A stretch of DNA of 6,505 nt from Verrucomicrobiota bacterium (GCA_023446865.1 JAEXPL010000094.1:1-6505); one strand, 5' to 3'. Positions 1 through 6,184 are shown, counted from the stretch's first letter. Made by a program: numbers and translations. The notes: generated by a model not told the origin, from the letters alone.

Positions 1-1
1 G

Positions 2-529
2 ATGATGGGGGGCATCCTCACCACCCTCGTGGCAGTACGCCGCAGTGCGGAAGCATCCATCCGCCAGAACGCCGCGATGGACGCCGCCCAATCCTGTCTG
101 GAACAGCTGCGCGTCTCCCTGTGGAACTTCAACTCACAGACCTTCCCCTATTCGCCGCCGTCCGGCAGCAAGACCGTGACGATCAAGCGGCTCAACCGCA
201 CAACCACGGCGCAAGACATCACGCTGAATATCTCCTCAGGCACCGCCCCGGCTGTTTCCACCCTCACCCCGGGAGTCACCCCGACCGGGGCGACAGACAA
301 CCCGATGACAATCCAGCTGGTTCTCGACGACAGCTCGACCACCGCGACGACCACCATGAACATGAACATGTGGGTGTGGCTGGAGAACCGTTCGGTCCCC
401 ACCGACGCCACCTACGGCCAGACCTGCGGCATCACCCTCATCTATTCGTGGCAATACAACGACGGTCGCTCCGTCCGCCGCTTCACGCGCGCGCTCAAGA
501 CCATGACTTCCTCCATCAAGAGCATCTAG
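2..529 (+). CDS. PilV-like type IV pilus minor prepilin, 5'-truncated by window edge
   Basis: The 175 visible residues begin inside a hydrophobic helix (MMGGILTTLVAVRRSAEA). They continue into an amphipathic stretch, AAMDAAQSCLEQLR, typical of the helix that follows the membrane segment in PilV/PilW-class minor pilins. The expected processing site, of G-FTLVEV type, would lie just upstream of position 1, so the ATG codons at 2 and 5 are probably internal methionines and not the start. The C-terminal part (roughly visible residues 70-160) is Thr/Ser-rich and beta-prone, as in a pilin globular domain, with one motif WVWLENRS. The stop codon (527-529) is 11 nt before the next prepilin gene, indicating one operon. 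Likely role: minor pilin or pseudopilin in the inner membrane before assembly. The subfamily name rests on position in the cluster and the N-terminal helix only. A GspI/GspJ-like pseudopilin is an equally reasonable reading. Confidence 0.72.
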   Translation: MMGGILTTLVAVRRSAEASIRQNAAMDAAQSCLEQLRVSLWNFNSQTFPYSPPSGSKTVTIKRLNRTTTAQDITLNISSGTAPAVSTLTPGVTPTGATDNPMTIQLVLDDSSTTATTTMNMNMWVWLENRSVPTDATYGQTCGITLIYSWQYNDGRSVRRFTRALKTMTSSIKSI

Positions 530-540
530 CCCCCCCTCCC

Positions 541-1194
541 ATGAAGATCCTACGGAACCCCCATTCCTCGCGGACGGGCTTCACCCTCGTGGAGGTGATG
601 ATCGCCTCCACCATCGCCGTCATGGCCATTGCAGGCACCATGGCGCTCCTCCTCACCGCGCTCCAGTACTACTCGCTCGCGAGGGACAAGGTGCAGATGA
701 GCTACGACATCCGCATGTTCACGCTCGAGCTGATGAAGGCGAGCCGCAACGCCGCCGACTTCCGCATCTACGACAACTTCTCCAGCCGGACCGAACAGGC
801 GACAAACGGGGTCGGTGACATGGTGGCGTTCCTTTACACCAACCCGGACAACGAGGCGCAGGTCGTGCGCGTCGTCACCTTCTACCGCGATCTCGGCGCC
901 GCCAACAACCCCGACACCAAGGACCAGACGCTCCGCAAGTATGACACCGGGCTCCAGACGGCCGGGACCTTCGACACCAGTTGGCTCCCGCCGGCAAACA
1001 CCCGGACCACCAATGACGTCGTGGTCCAGACGACGGCCGACTCCACCAGCACCCAAACGCGCCTGTTCCAAGGCATCGTCTATGGCGGCGGCGCCGCCAA
1101 CGCCATCGGGGTGAGCGGCCGCATCGTCTACGAGAACAAGGCGCTCCAGCGCCTGCAGAACAATTTCGACATCATCATCGCCTGCCGCAGCTGA
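541..1194 (+). CDS. PilW-like prepilin with N-terminal methylation motif
   Basis: The product is 217 residues. The leader is MKILRNPHSSRTG, followed by FTLVEVMIAS: a canonical type IV prepilin site with Gly13 at -1, Phe14 at +1 (the residue methylated in this class) and Glu18 at +5. A hydrophobic helix spans residues 14-40. It is followed by an amphipathic helix (YDIRMFTLELMKASRNA, about 55-71) and a beta-rich globular part ending in VYENKALQRLQNNFDIIIACRS. The ATG at 541 is chosen because it gives a 13-residue basic leader of normal length. The same frame is open back to an ATG at 121, but that stretch overlaps the upstream gene and is low-complexity. There is no Shine-Dalgarno sequence; the start is preceded by a C-rich run. 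It sits 11 nt after the PilV-like gene and 10 nt before the large PilX/GspK-like gene. Probable job: minor pilin that initiates or joins a pilus or T2SS-like pseudopilus. Class assignment is firm; the exact subfamily (PilW versus GspJ) is inferred. Confidence 0.85.
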   Translation: MKILRNPHSSRTGFTLVEVMIASTIAVMAIAGTMALLLTALQYYSLARDKVQMSYDIRMFTLELMKASRNAADFRIYDNFSSRTEQATNGVGDMVAFLYTNPDNEAQVVRVVTFYRDLGAANNPDTKDQTLRKYDTGLQTAGTFDTSWLPPANTRTTNDVVVQTTADSTSTQTRLFQGIVYGGGAANAIGVSGRIVYENKALQRLQNNFDIIIACRS

Positions 1195-1204
1195 CCCAGA
1201 GCAC

Positions 1205-3544
1205 ATGAACATACACCACACCGCCAAGCGCCAAGGAGTTGCCTTGGTCACCACGTTGATGATCTGCGCCATGCTCATGGTCATCGTCGCCAGCATCCTG
1301 GCGTGGATCGTCACCGAACGCCGGCTATCCTACCGCACTGCGGCATTTGTCGAGGCGCGCAACGCGGCGGAGGGCATCGCCGAGTTCGGCTTCTCCCAAG
1401 TGGCCAACCTTGCCGCCGGCGACTCGGTAATCTTCAGCGAGACAGCCGATGACCAGAAGGTCTTCATGGCCGGGAGAAGCAACGCCCTCTCGCTCCCAAG
1501 CTTGGACTTCTTCAACGGCACCAACGTCGTCCAATCCGGCGATCTCGCCCCCGAACTGCTCGCCGGCCGAATCACCAAGATCACCAACAACAGCAACGCG
1601 GAGCTCTACAAATACGTTTCCACCGTAAACAACAACGACAAGGAGGTCAGCCAGGTCCGAGACCGTTGGGTGGAGCGGCGCGACATCCGCATTCTGGCCA
1701 AAGCCACGGTCAACCGCCCGGGGATGGGCGGCCCCGTCACCTCCTACGTCGAGGAGCGCATCTCCGTGCGTGGCGCCCCACTCTTCACCGCGGCCATCTT
1801 CTACAACATGGATCTGGAGATCCAACCCGGGCCAACCATGAACGTCGGCGGGCCGGTGGTCGCAAACGGCAATCTCTTCGTCAGCGCTGCAGCTTGGGGC
1901 AATGGACTCTATTTTCTGGGGCCAGTCTCCGCCTCGGGAGACATCTTCCATACCTTCAAGAGCTACAAGGGAGTGATGTCCAACTCGACAAACGTGGAAA
2001 CACTGGCCAACGGGAATGTCGCGTTTCTCAAATCCGGATTTTCTACTGGGCTGACGACCGACACCACCTCGATGAAGAGTGGTTCGCAGTGGAACGACAG
2101 TTCGATGGATGAAAGCAGCGGATGGACGACCTCCACCTCGGCGAACCAGGCCGCATGGAACACAAAACTCAAGACCTCAGCCGACAACAATTTCGCTGAT
2201 TTCACCGCCTACGCCAAGGCCACTTGGGGAACAAACCTACAGACCCGCGTGGAGAAATCCCCGTTGCCGGGAATCCCCGAATACAAAGAGAAGACTCCAG
2301 GCTCCGCCACCGACGACAGCGAGAACGGCGCCCATGCGATCATCGAACCCGTTGACACCTCTGCAACCGGCGATGCCGCGGCGGTGGAAAAGCAGAAATT
2401 CGCCCAAAAAGCAGGACTGACGGTCATCGTCGATCCGTCCAGCGGCGCCATCTCCGTAAAGGCCGGGACTACCACAACGGCGCTTTCAGCCTTGGGTGCA
2501 GACGCCAAGAAGCTCGTGGTCTGGAATCCCTACAAAGAGTCCGGCACGCCAACCGATGCCTCCGGAACCGTAACCGGCGGTATGTACGATCCTCGTCAAG
2601 GAATCGGGCAGAATCTGGTTGAACTCGACTACGGTGTGCTCCGGACCGTGGTGACCGAGATGAAGAAAGGCGCCAGCGCCAACGCGGCCAAAATCATACC
2701 TGGTCTGAGTGCGTCGTGGACGGGAGTGGTCTATGTCGAGGTACAGGGCGGGCCCAAGACCAACGTCGACGGTTCGACCACGGCAGGCACTGCAGCCGCG
2801 GCAAAGACGGCACTGCGAATTCGCAACGCCAAGAATAGCGCAGGAGCCGGCAAAGGCACCCCGTCGTCCGGCACGCTCAAGCCCGGACTGACAATCGCGA
2901 CCAACGCCCCTGTCTATGTGCTGGGTCACTTCAACTCCGACGGCATCGATTCTGGCACCAGTGGAATGACCACAGTCGATACTTCCGTTGAGGAAGAACC
3001 CGCATCGATCATCGGCGACGCCGTCACCATCCTTTCTCCCGCGTGGGAGAAAGGCGCAGCCACGATCGATACCACCAAGCCGAAAACCGGCACCGCGGCC
3101 GATTACGTGAGCGATGCGGACAAGAAATCGAACCGGAAGAAGTTCTATGGCAGTAACTTTGGTGACGACAGCGCGCCGAATCTCACCACCGCAGAGTACT
3201 GCGAGATCTCAGCAGCGATCATCACCGGAATCACGCCAACCAACAAGAACGACGATAACGCCTACAGTGGCGGCGCACACAACCTGCTCCGTTATCTCGA
3301 GAACTGGAAGAACAAGACCAACGTCATCCGCGGCTCCTTGGTCTGTCTCTACGAAAGCAGAGTACACAACAAGCGCTTTGAAACCTACAAGCACGCGAAC
3401 CCGCCAGGCCGCAACTGGGGTTTGCATCCCCTGTTCTCTGCCGGTCGTTTCCCGCCCGGCACACCGCTTTCGATCACGTTCCGCCGCGGGTACTATCGGG
3501 AGCTTTCGGCCCAGGAATACGCTACGGCCAAAGCCTCCTTCTAG
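1205..3544 (+). CDS. Large PilX/GspK-like pilus-associated protein (779 aa), candidate tip protein
   Basis: The N-terminus has a basic leader ending RQG (residues 9-11), then a single hydrophobic helix VALVTTLMICAMLMVIVA continuing to about residue 36. An amphipathic helix with ARNAAEGIAEFGFSQVANLA (51-70) follows. This is the layout of PilX_N/GspK-type minor pilins, which begin with RGVALV-like sequences. Position +5 after Gly11 is Thr16, not Glu. The remaining ~700 residues are far larger than PilX (about 150-200) or GspK (about 300-350). They include a Gly-rich stretch with NVGGPVVANGNLFVSA (213-228), a Ser/Thr-rich segment (about 270-320), an Ala/Gly/Thr-rich segment (515-560), LTIATNAPVYVLGHFNSDG (562-580), AIITGI (671-676), and LLRYLENWKNKTNVIRGSLV (693-712) near the C-terminus. 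No catalytic motif was recognised. The start is 10 nt after the PilW-like stop, with no good Shine-Dalgarno, and an intrinsic terminator follows. A tip or adhesin-like role is inference; a divergent relative of the large protein of verrucomicrobial pilin-like cassettes is the main alternative view. Confidence 0.82.
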   Translation: MNIHHTAKRQGVALVTTLMICAMLMVIVASILAWIVTERRLSYRTAAFVEARNAAEGIAEFGFSQVANLAAGDSVIFSETADDQKVFMAGRSNALSLPSLDFFNGTNVVQSGDLAPELLAGRITKITNNSNAELYKYVSTVNNNDKEVSQVRDRWVERRDIRILAKATVNRPGMGGPVTSYVEERISVRGAPLFTAAIFYNMDLEIQPGPTMNVGGPVVANGNLFVSAAAWGNGLYFLGPVSASGDIFHTFKSYKGVMSNSTNVETLANGNVAFLKSGFSTGLTTDTTSMKSGSQWNDSSMDESSGWTTSTSANQAAWNTKLKTSADNNFADFTAYAKATWGTNLQTRVEKSPLPGIPEYKEKTPGSATDDSENGAHAIIEPVDTSATGDAAAVEKQKFAQKAGLTVIVDPSSGAISVKAGTTTTALSALGADAKKLVVWNPYKESGTPTDASGTVTGGMYDPRQGIGQNLVELDYGVLRTVVTEMKKGASANAAKIIPGLSASWTGVVYVEVQGGPKTNVDGSTTAGTAAAAKTALRIRNAKNSAGAGKGTPSSGTLKPGLTIATNAPVYVLGHFNSDGIDSGTSGMTTVDTSVEEEPASIIGDAVTILSPAWEKGAATIDTTKPKTGTAADYVSDADKKSNRKKFYGSNFGDDSAPNLTTAEYCEISAAIITGITPTNKNDDNAYSGGAHNLLRYLENWKNKTNVIRGSLVCLYESRVHNKRFETYKHANPPGRNWGLHPLFSAGRFPPGTPLSITFRRGYYRELSAQEYATAKASF

Positions 3545-3571
3545 CCCCTTTCCTCCTCCGCAAATCCAAGC

Positions 3572-3599
3572 AGAGCCAGCGTCACCGCTGGCTCTTTTT
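3572..3599 (+). terminator. Intrinsic (Rho-independent) terminator of the pilin-like operon
   Basis: A perfect 10-bp stem, AGAGCCAGCG (3572-3581) with CGCTGGCTCT (3586-3595), encloses a TCAC tetraloop. It is followed directly by TTTT and then GTTT. It lies 27 nt after the stop codon of the large PilX/GspK-like gene and before the DUF481 gene, so it separates two transcription units. Confidence 0.93.
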
Positions 3600-3626
3600 G
3601 TTTCGGCCGACTGAAACCATTTTACT
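3598..3626 (+). promoter_or_regulatory. Possible sigma-70-type promoter for the DUF481 gene
   Basis: TTGTTT (3598-3603) and TTTACT (3621-3626) are separated by 17 nt. They match the -35 and -10 consensus at 3 of 6 and 4 of 6 positions. This would start transcription near 3633, about 23 nt before the ATG at 3656. A promoter is expected here because a terminator lies immediately upstream, and this is the only AT-rich stretch in the gap. The -35 would overlap the terminator's T tract. The match is weak. Confidence 0.3.
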
Positions 3627-3655
3627 CCGCGGCCGTCGTAGGAAACCTCCTCCCC

Positions 3656-4639
3656 ATGCCCGCCGCCGCTCTCCGCCTCGTTGTCGTCGTCTGCGCCGTC
3701 TGCGCCTCCATGCTGCCCGCCCACGCCGACATCCTGCAGCTCGCCAACGGCGACCGCCTCCAGGGCCGTCTCGTGGCGCACGAAGGCGGCTCCCTCCGTT
3801 GGGAGAGCCCGATCCTCGGCGTCGTCACCGTCTCCGCGTCCCAAGCCACCGTACTCCCGGATTCACCCGCCCAGCCCCCCCAGCGCGCCAGTGGCCTGGC
3901 CACCGCGCCGGCCGAGCCTACCGCCAAGCCGTCCGCCAGACCGAAATCCAAAACCACCATCGAGTCCGGCCTCTCCCTCCAGTCCGGCCGCAGCGACCGC
4001 GCGGACATCAACCTGCGTTTCGAGTCCACCTACGAGCGCCGCCGCAACACCTTCCGGACCCAGGCCAAGTACCTCTACGCGAAGGCCGACGGCGCCGTCA
4101 CCACCGACCGCACCGAGGCCGGTTTCCGCTGGCGCCGCGAACTCGACCACCACTGGTTCGGCCAGACCAACACCTCCTACCTCTCCGCCAAGGTCAAGGG
4201 CATCGACCACAACATCGAACAGAACATCGGCCTCGGCTACCGCCTCATCAAGACCGAGCGCACCCAGGCCTCCCTCGGCGCCGGCCTCACCGGCCAGTAT
4301 CGCGAGATCGCCGACGTCGACACCGGCCGCAGCCTCTTCGGCGAGATCTTCCAGGACTTCACCATCAAGCTCACCCCGCGCCTCGACTTCGGCGAGGACT
4401 TCGCCGTCCTGTACTCCCCCAGCAGCCGCGGCATCCGTATCCGGGCCGATGGCACCGTGCAACTCGTCGACGACACCGTCGCCAACTACAAGCACACCCT
4501 CAAGGCCTTCCTGCGCGGCAAGCTCACCGAGACGCTCAGCCTCTCCCTGCGCTACGAGTACGAGTTCGACAACACCTACGTGAGCAACAGCGAGAAGGCC
4601 GACCAGCGCATCACCACCGCCCTCGGCTACACGTTCTGA
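3656..4639 (+). CDS. DUF481 (YdiY-like) outer membrane beta-barrel protein with signal peptide
   Basis: The product is 327 residues. A Sec signal peptide runs from residue 1 to about 24, with hydrophobic core LRLVVVVCAVCASML and cleavage after AHA-24. The mature protein opens with DILQLANGDRLQGRLVAHEG and SLRWESPILGVVTVSA (25-62), the small beta domain with an L-x-NGD-x-L-x-G motif often found before DUF481 barrels. A Pro/Ala-rich linker follows (about 68-100). From about 102 onward alternate polar/hydrophobic strands appear, rich in Tyr/Phe/Arg with acidic turns (ESGLSLQSGRSDRADINLRF; LSLSLRYEYEFDNTYVSN), ending in LGYTF. The terminal Phe fits a BAM-recognised outer-membrane protein. DUF481 includes E. 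coli YdiY and proteins annotated as salt-induced outer membrane proteins; the biochemical role is unknown. The ATG at 3656 is chosen because it gives a normal signal peptide. A weak AGGA (3640-3643) lies 12 nt upstream. The gene stands alone between a terminator and a convergent neighbour. Confidence 0.85.
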   Translation: MPAAALRLVVVVCAVCASMLPAHADILQLANGDRLQGRLVAHEGGSLRWESPILGVVTVSASQATVLPDSPAQPPQRASGLATAPAEPTAKPSARPKSKTTIESGLSLQSGRSDRADINLRFESTYERRRNTFRTQAKYLYAKADGAVTTDRTEAGFRWRRELDHHWFGQTNTSYLSAKVKGIDHNIEQNIGLGYRLIKTERTQASLGAGLTGQYREIADVDTGRSLFGEIFQDFTIKLTPRLDFGEDFAVLYSPSSRGIRIRADGTVQLVDDTVANYKHTLKAFLRGKLTETLSLSLRYEYEFDNTYVSNSEKADQRITTALGYTF

Positions 4640-4662
4640 CCACGACGAGCGGCCCGCTGGAG

Positions 4663-4682
4663 GGCGCCGCTTCTTCGGCGCC
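4663..4682 (+). terminator. GC-rich hairpin downstream of the DUF481 gene, possible terminator without T tract
   Basis: GGCGCCG (4663-4669) pairs perfectly with CGGCGCC (4676-4682) around a CTTCTT loop, 23 nt past the stop codon. No T tract follows on either strand, so intrinsic termination is uncertain. It may only stabilise the mRNA 3' end. Confidence 0.33.
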
Positions 4683-4899
4683 GTCACCGCAGCGAGAACC
4701 GCCAAAGGTTTCGTTCCTCGATCGCAGCTCGACCGCGCCGCAGTTCCATCACTCCGCGCTCCATGCGCCTGCCATGGCCAAGGTCTGCGGCGCAGCCCGA
4801 CACACCGGGCATTCGGGGGTCCCCAGAGCGCAGGCAAGGGCAGCCTTCGCCACGACCTGCGCCGACACTCCTCCCCCGCGAACCCTCGGCATCGGGCCT

Positions 4900-4931
4900 C
4901 TGGCGCTCGACGCTGGACGCTCGAGCGCTGG
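4900..4931 (-). terminator. Hairpin immediately downstream of rsfS, possible 3'-end structure
   Basis: GCGCTCGA (4903-4910) pairs with TCGAGCGC (4921-4928) around a 10-nt loop. The stem extends to 4900/4931 through two wobble pairs and one C-G pair. Read on the minus strand it begins about 6 nt after the rsfS stop. There is no T tract beyond it, so it is not a classical intrinsic terminator. Confidence 0.33.
4904..4924. repeat. Three tandem heptamers CGCTSGA
   Basis: CGCTCGA (4904-4910), CGCTGGA (4911-4917) and CGCTCGA (4918-4924) follow each other with an exact 7-nt period, differing at one base, and are followed by GCGCTGG. The array forms the left arm, loop and part of the right arm of the hairpin beside the rsfS stop. 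Confidence 0.7.
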
Positions 4932-4937
4932 CCGGCC

Positions 4938-5465
4938 TCAGCGCTTCTTCTTGGCCGCCGGCTTCTTTGCCTTCGCGGCGGGCTTCTTCTTGGCCACCTT
5001 CCCGGGCGCCACGGCCTTCTTCTTGGCGGCCGGCTTCTTCTTCGCCGCACGAGGCTTGGCCGGCGCCACCGGCTTCTCCGCCTCAAGTCCGAGCACAACC
5101 TTCAGCGGCAGCTCACGCCCGTCGCGCCAAAGCTGCTCCAACCCGTAGCGCGCCCGCGCCTCGGCGGTGAAGAGGTGCACCATGATCTGGTAGGCATCGA
5201 CCACCAGCCAGCCGCTCTCCTGGTTCTTGTCCATGCCGGCGATCTTCGCCCCGGCCGCGTCGAGCACCTTCTCCACCTCGATGCGCATCGCCCGCAAGTG
5301 CGTGTCGGCCAAACCCGTGGCGACCACGATATAGTCGGTGATCGAGGACAGTCCCCGTACGTCGATGATCCGCAGATCCCCGGCTTTCTTGTCGTCAAGG
5401 CCCTGGCAGACCAGCGCCAGCAACTGCCGCTCGCGCGACACGGTTTCGGATGTGCTTTTCGTCAT
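4938..5465 (-). CDS. rsfS: Ribosomal silencing factor RsfS (YbeB/Iojap family) with lysine-rich tail
   Basis: The product is 175 residues. Residues 1-130 form a complete RsfS domain. Family hallmarks are ITDYIVVATGLADTHLRAM (42-60), SGWLVVDAYQIMVHLFTAEA (84-103) and RYGLEQLWRDG (106-116). RsfS binds ribosomal protein uL14 on the 50S subunit and blocks 30S joining, lowering translation in starvation or stationary phase. Residues 131-175 are an extra tail of Lys, Ala and Pro with 18 lysines, two arginines and no acidic residue, resembling histone-H1/AlgP-type repeats. The usual bacterial RsfS is about 105-130 residues and ends near the LW-D motif. The start at 5465 is fixed by the ATGA overlap with the nadD stop; no Shine-Dalgarno is visible, so translation is probably coupled to nadD. 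The frame stays open far upstream through nadD, but that part is only a shadow frame. Identity is secure; the role of the tail is unknown. Confidence 0.95.
   Translation of the reverse strand: MTKSTSETVSRERQLLALVCQGLDDKKAGDLRIIDVRGLSSITDYIVVATGLADTHLRAMRIEVEKVLDAAGAKIAGMDKNQESGWLVVDAYQIMVHLFTAEARARYGLEQLWRDGRELPLKVVLGLEAEKPVAPAKPRAAKKKPAAKKKAVAPGKVAKKKPAAKAKKPAAKKKR
4944..5046. repeat. In-frame degenerate repeats encoding the AAKKKPA tail of RsfS
   Basis: The 12-mer CTTCTTCTTGGC occurs at 4944, 4983 and 5016, with a close variant ending CGCC at 5034. Spacings are 39 and 33 nt, both multiples of three, so copy-number change keeps the rsfS frame. On the coding strand the repeats read as (A)AKKK units. 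The DNA is a candidate for slippage. Confidence 0.75.
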
Positions 5466-6049
5466 GGATTGGATCGGTACAGCGATTGCGCTTCGATAAA
5501 GTCGGCCACTTTCAACGGCACGAAGGGCCACAACGGCAAGCCTCGGTTCGCGCGCTCCCGCAGTTCGCTCGAGCTGATCGCCACCTCGTGGCCCGCCACT
5601 CGGTGCAGTTTCAGCCCCGGGATCGCCGGCGGCGCAGCCTCCGCCACGCCCGGCCGGGTCAGATGCACGAACTCCACCAGCCGCACCAGTTCGCCGATGT
5701 CCTTCCACTCGGCCAACCGCACCATCTGGTCCGTCCCGATCACCCAGTACAGTTCCGCCCCCGGCAGCCGCCCGCGCAACTCGCGGACGGTATCCACCGT
5801 GTAGCTCGTGCCGCCACGCCGCAGCTCCAGGTCGAGCACGCCGAACCGCGGATCGCCCGCCACCGCCAACCGCACCATCTCCAGCCGTTGCGCCGCCGTC
5901 GCCGTCAACTCCCGGCCCTTCAACGGCGACACCGCCGCCGGAATAAAGTCCACGCGGTCCAGCCCCGCCCCCTCCAACGCATCCTGCGCGATCACCAGAT
6001 GGCCGAGGTGGAGCGGATCGAACGAGCCGCCGAGGAAGCCGATCTTCAT
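5462..6049 (-). CDS. nadD: Nicotinate-nucleotide adenylyltransferase NadD
   Basis: The product is 195 residues, normal for NadD. The enzyme joins ATP and nicotinate mononucleotide to give deamido-NAD and pyrophosphate, an essential cytoplasmic step of NAD synthesis. Visible motifs, in order: GGSFDPLHLGH (7-17), the nucleotidyltransferase (T/H)xGH signature; SPLK (41-44); TSYTVDTVREL (81-91), the NadD-specific SYT-DT motif; WVIGTDQM (102-109); ISSSELRER (158-166), the ATP-binding ISSTxIR motif; and VPLKVADFI (177-185) near the C-terminus. The ATG at 6049 is chosen because the GG-F-P motif must lie within the first ten residues; the open frame upstream to 6475 is not protein-like. No clear Shine-Dalgarno is seen. 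The stop overlaps the rsfS start as ATGA (5465-5462). The nadD-rsfS pairing is common in bacteria and supports both calls. Confidence 0.96.
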   Translation of the reverse strand: MKIGFLGGSFDPLHLGHLVIAQDALEGAGLDRVDFIPAAVSPLKGRELTATAAQRLEMVRLAVAGDPRFGVLDLELRRGGTSYTVDTVRELRGRLPGAELYWVIGTDQMVRLAEWKDIGELVRLVEFVHLTRPGVAEAAPPAIPGLKLHRVAGHEVAISSSELRERANRGLPLWPFVPLKVADFIEAQSLYRSNP

Positions 6050-6061
6050 CGCCACAAATCG

Positions 6062-6085
6062 CGCCCCGGCCCCAGGGGCCCGGCG
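6062..6085 (-). promoter_or_regulatory. GC-rich hairpin in the presumed nadD 5' leader
   Basis: CGCC (6062-6065) pairs with GGCG (6082-6085). After a small internal loop, GGCCC (6068-6072) pairs with GGGCC (6076-6080) around a 3-nt loop. It lies 12 nt upstream of the nadD start and could limit ribosome access if transcribed. No regulatory role is known to me. Confidence 0.3.
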
Positions 6086-6109
6086 ACAGGTCGGTTGGAC
6101 GGCGAACGC

Positions 6110-6135
6110 GGCAACGGCATCGCCGCCACGTTGCC
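6110..6135. repeat. Inverted repeat GGCAACG/CGTTGCC
   Basis: Perfect 7-bp arms (6110-6116 and 6129-6135) are separated by 12 nt. This could be an operator-like site or part of an RNA hairpin in the nadD leader. No regulator was recognised. Confidence 0.4.
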
Positions 6136-6184
6136 CACCCCTCTCGCCGCCGCAAGGCCGTTCTGCCCGTCCACCCCACGCGAG

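Larger units (their letters stand above)
4640..4937. other. Convergent intergenic region between the DUF481 gene and rsfS
   Basis: About 300 nt between two stop codons. No frame reads like a real protein on either strand. It contains a 7-bp GC hairpin just after the DUF481 stop (4663-4682). A longer inverted repeat, TGCGCC (4764-4769) with GGCGCA (4789-4794), encloses a TGGCCA. A heptamer array and hairpin lie next to the rsfS stop (4900-4931). Its function is unknown. It may be only transcription-ending structure, or it may be an interspersed repeat. Confidence 0.6.

Noticed and set aside
2..7. True start codon of the PilV-like gene at ATGATG
   Set aside because: The following residues look like the second half of a membrane helix, and no prepilin cleavage site follows, so the real start is outside the window.
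121..540. Upstream extension of the PilW-like gene in the same frame
   Set aside because: It overlaps the PilV-like gene and reads as His/Arg/Pro-rich low-complexity protein. Starting at 541 gives a proper prepilin leader.
550..1314. Minus-strand frame opposite the PilW-like gene
   Set aside because: It is antisense to a gene with a clear prepilin motif and has no recognisable domain or signal.
3863..5098. Long minus-strand frame opposite the DUF481 gene
   Set aside because: Its translation is low-complexity Arg-rich and then Ala/Gly/Val/Glu-rich, typical of the antisense of a GC3-rich gene. It also runs across rsfS in the wrong frame.
3598..5148. Long plus-strand frame overlapping the DUF481 gene and the rsfS tail
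   Set aside because: Its translation is Arg/Pro/His-rich with no domain. It is a GC-bias shadow frame of the DUF481 gene.
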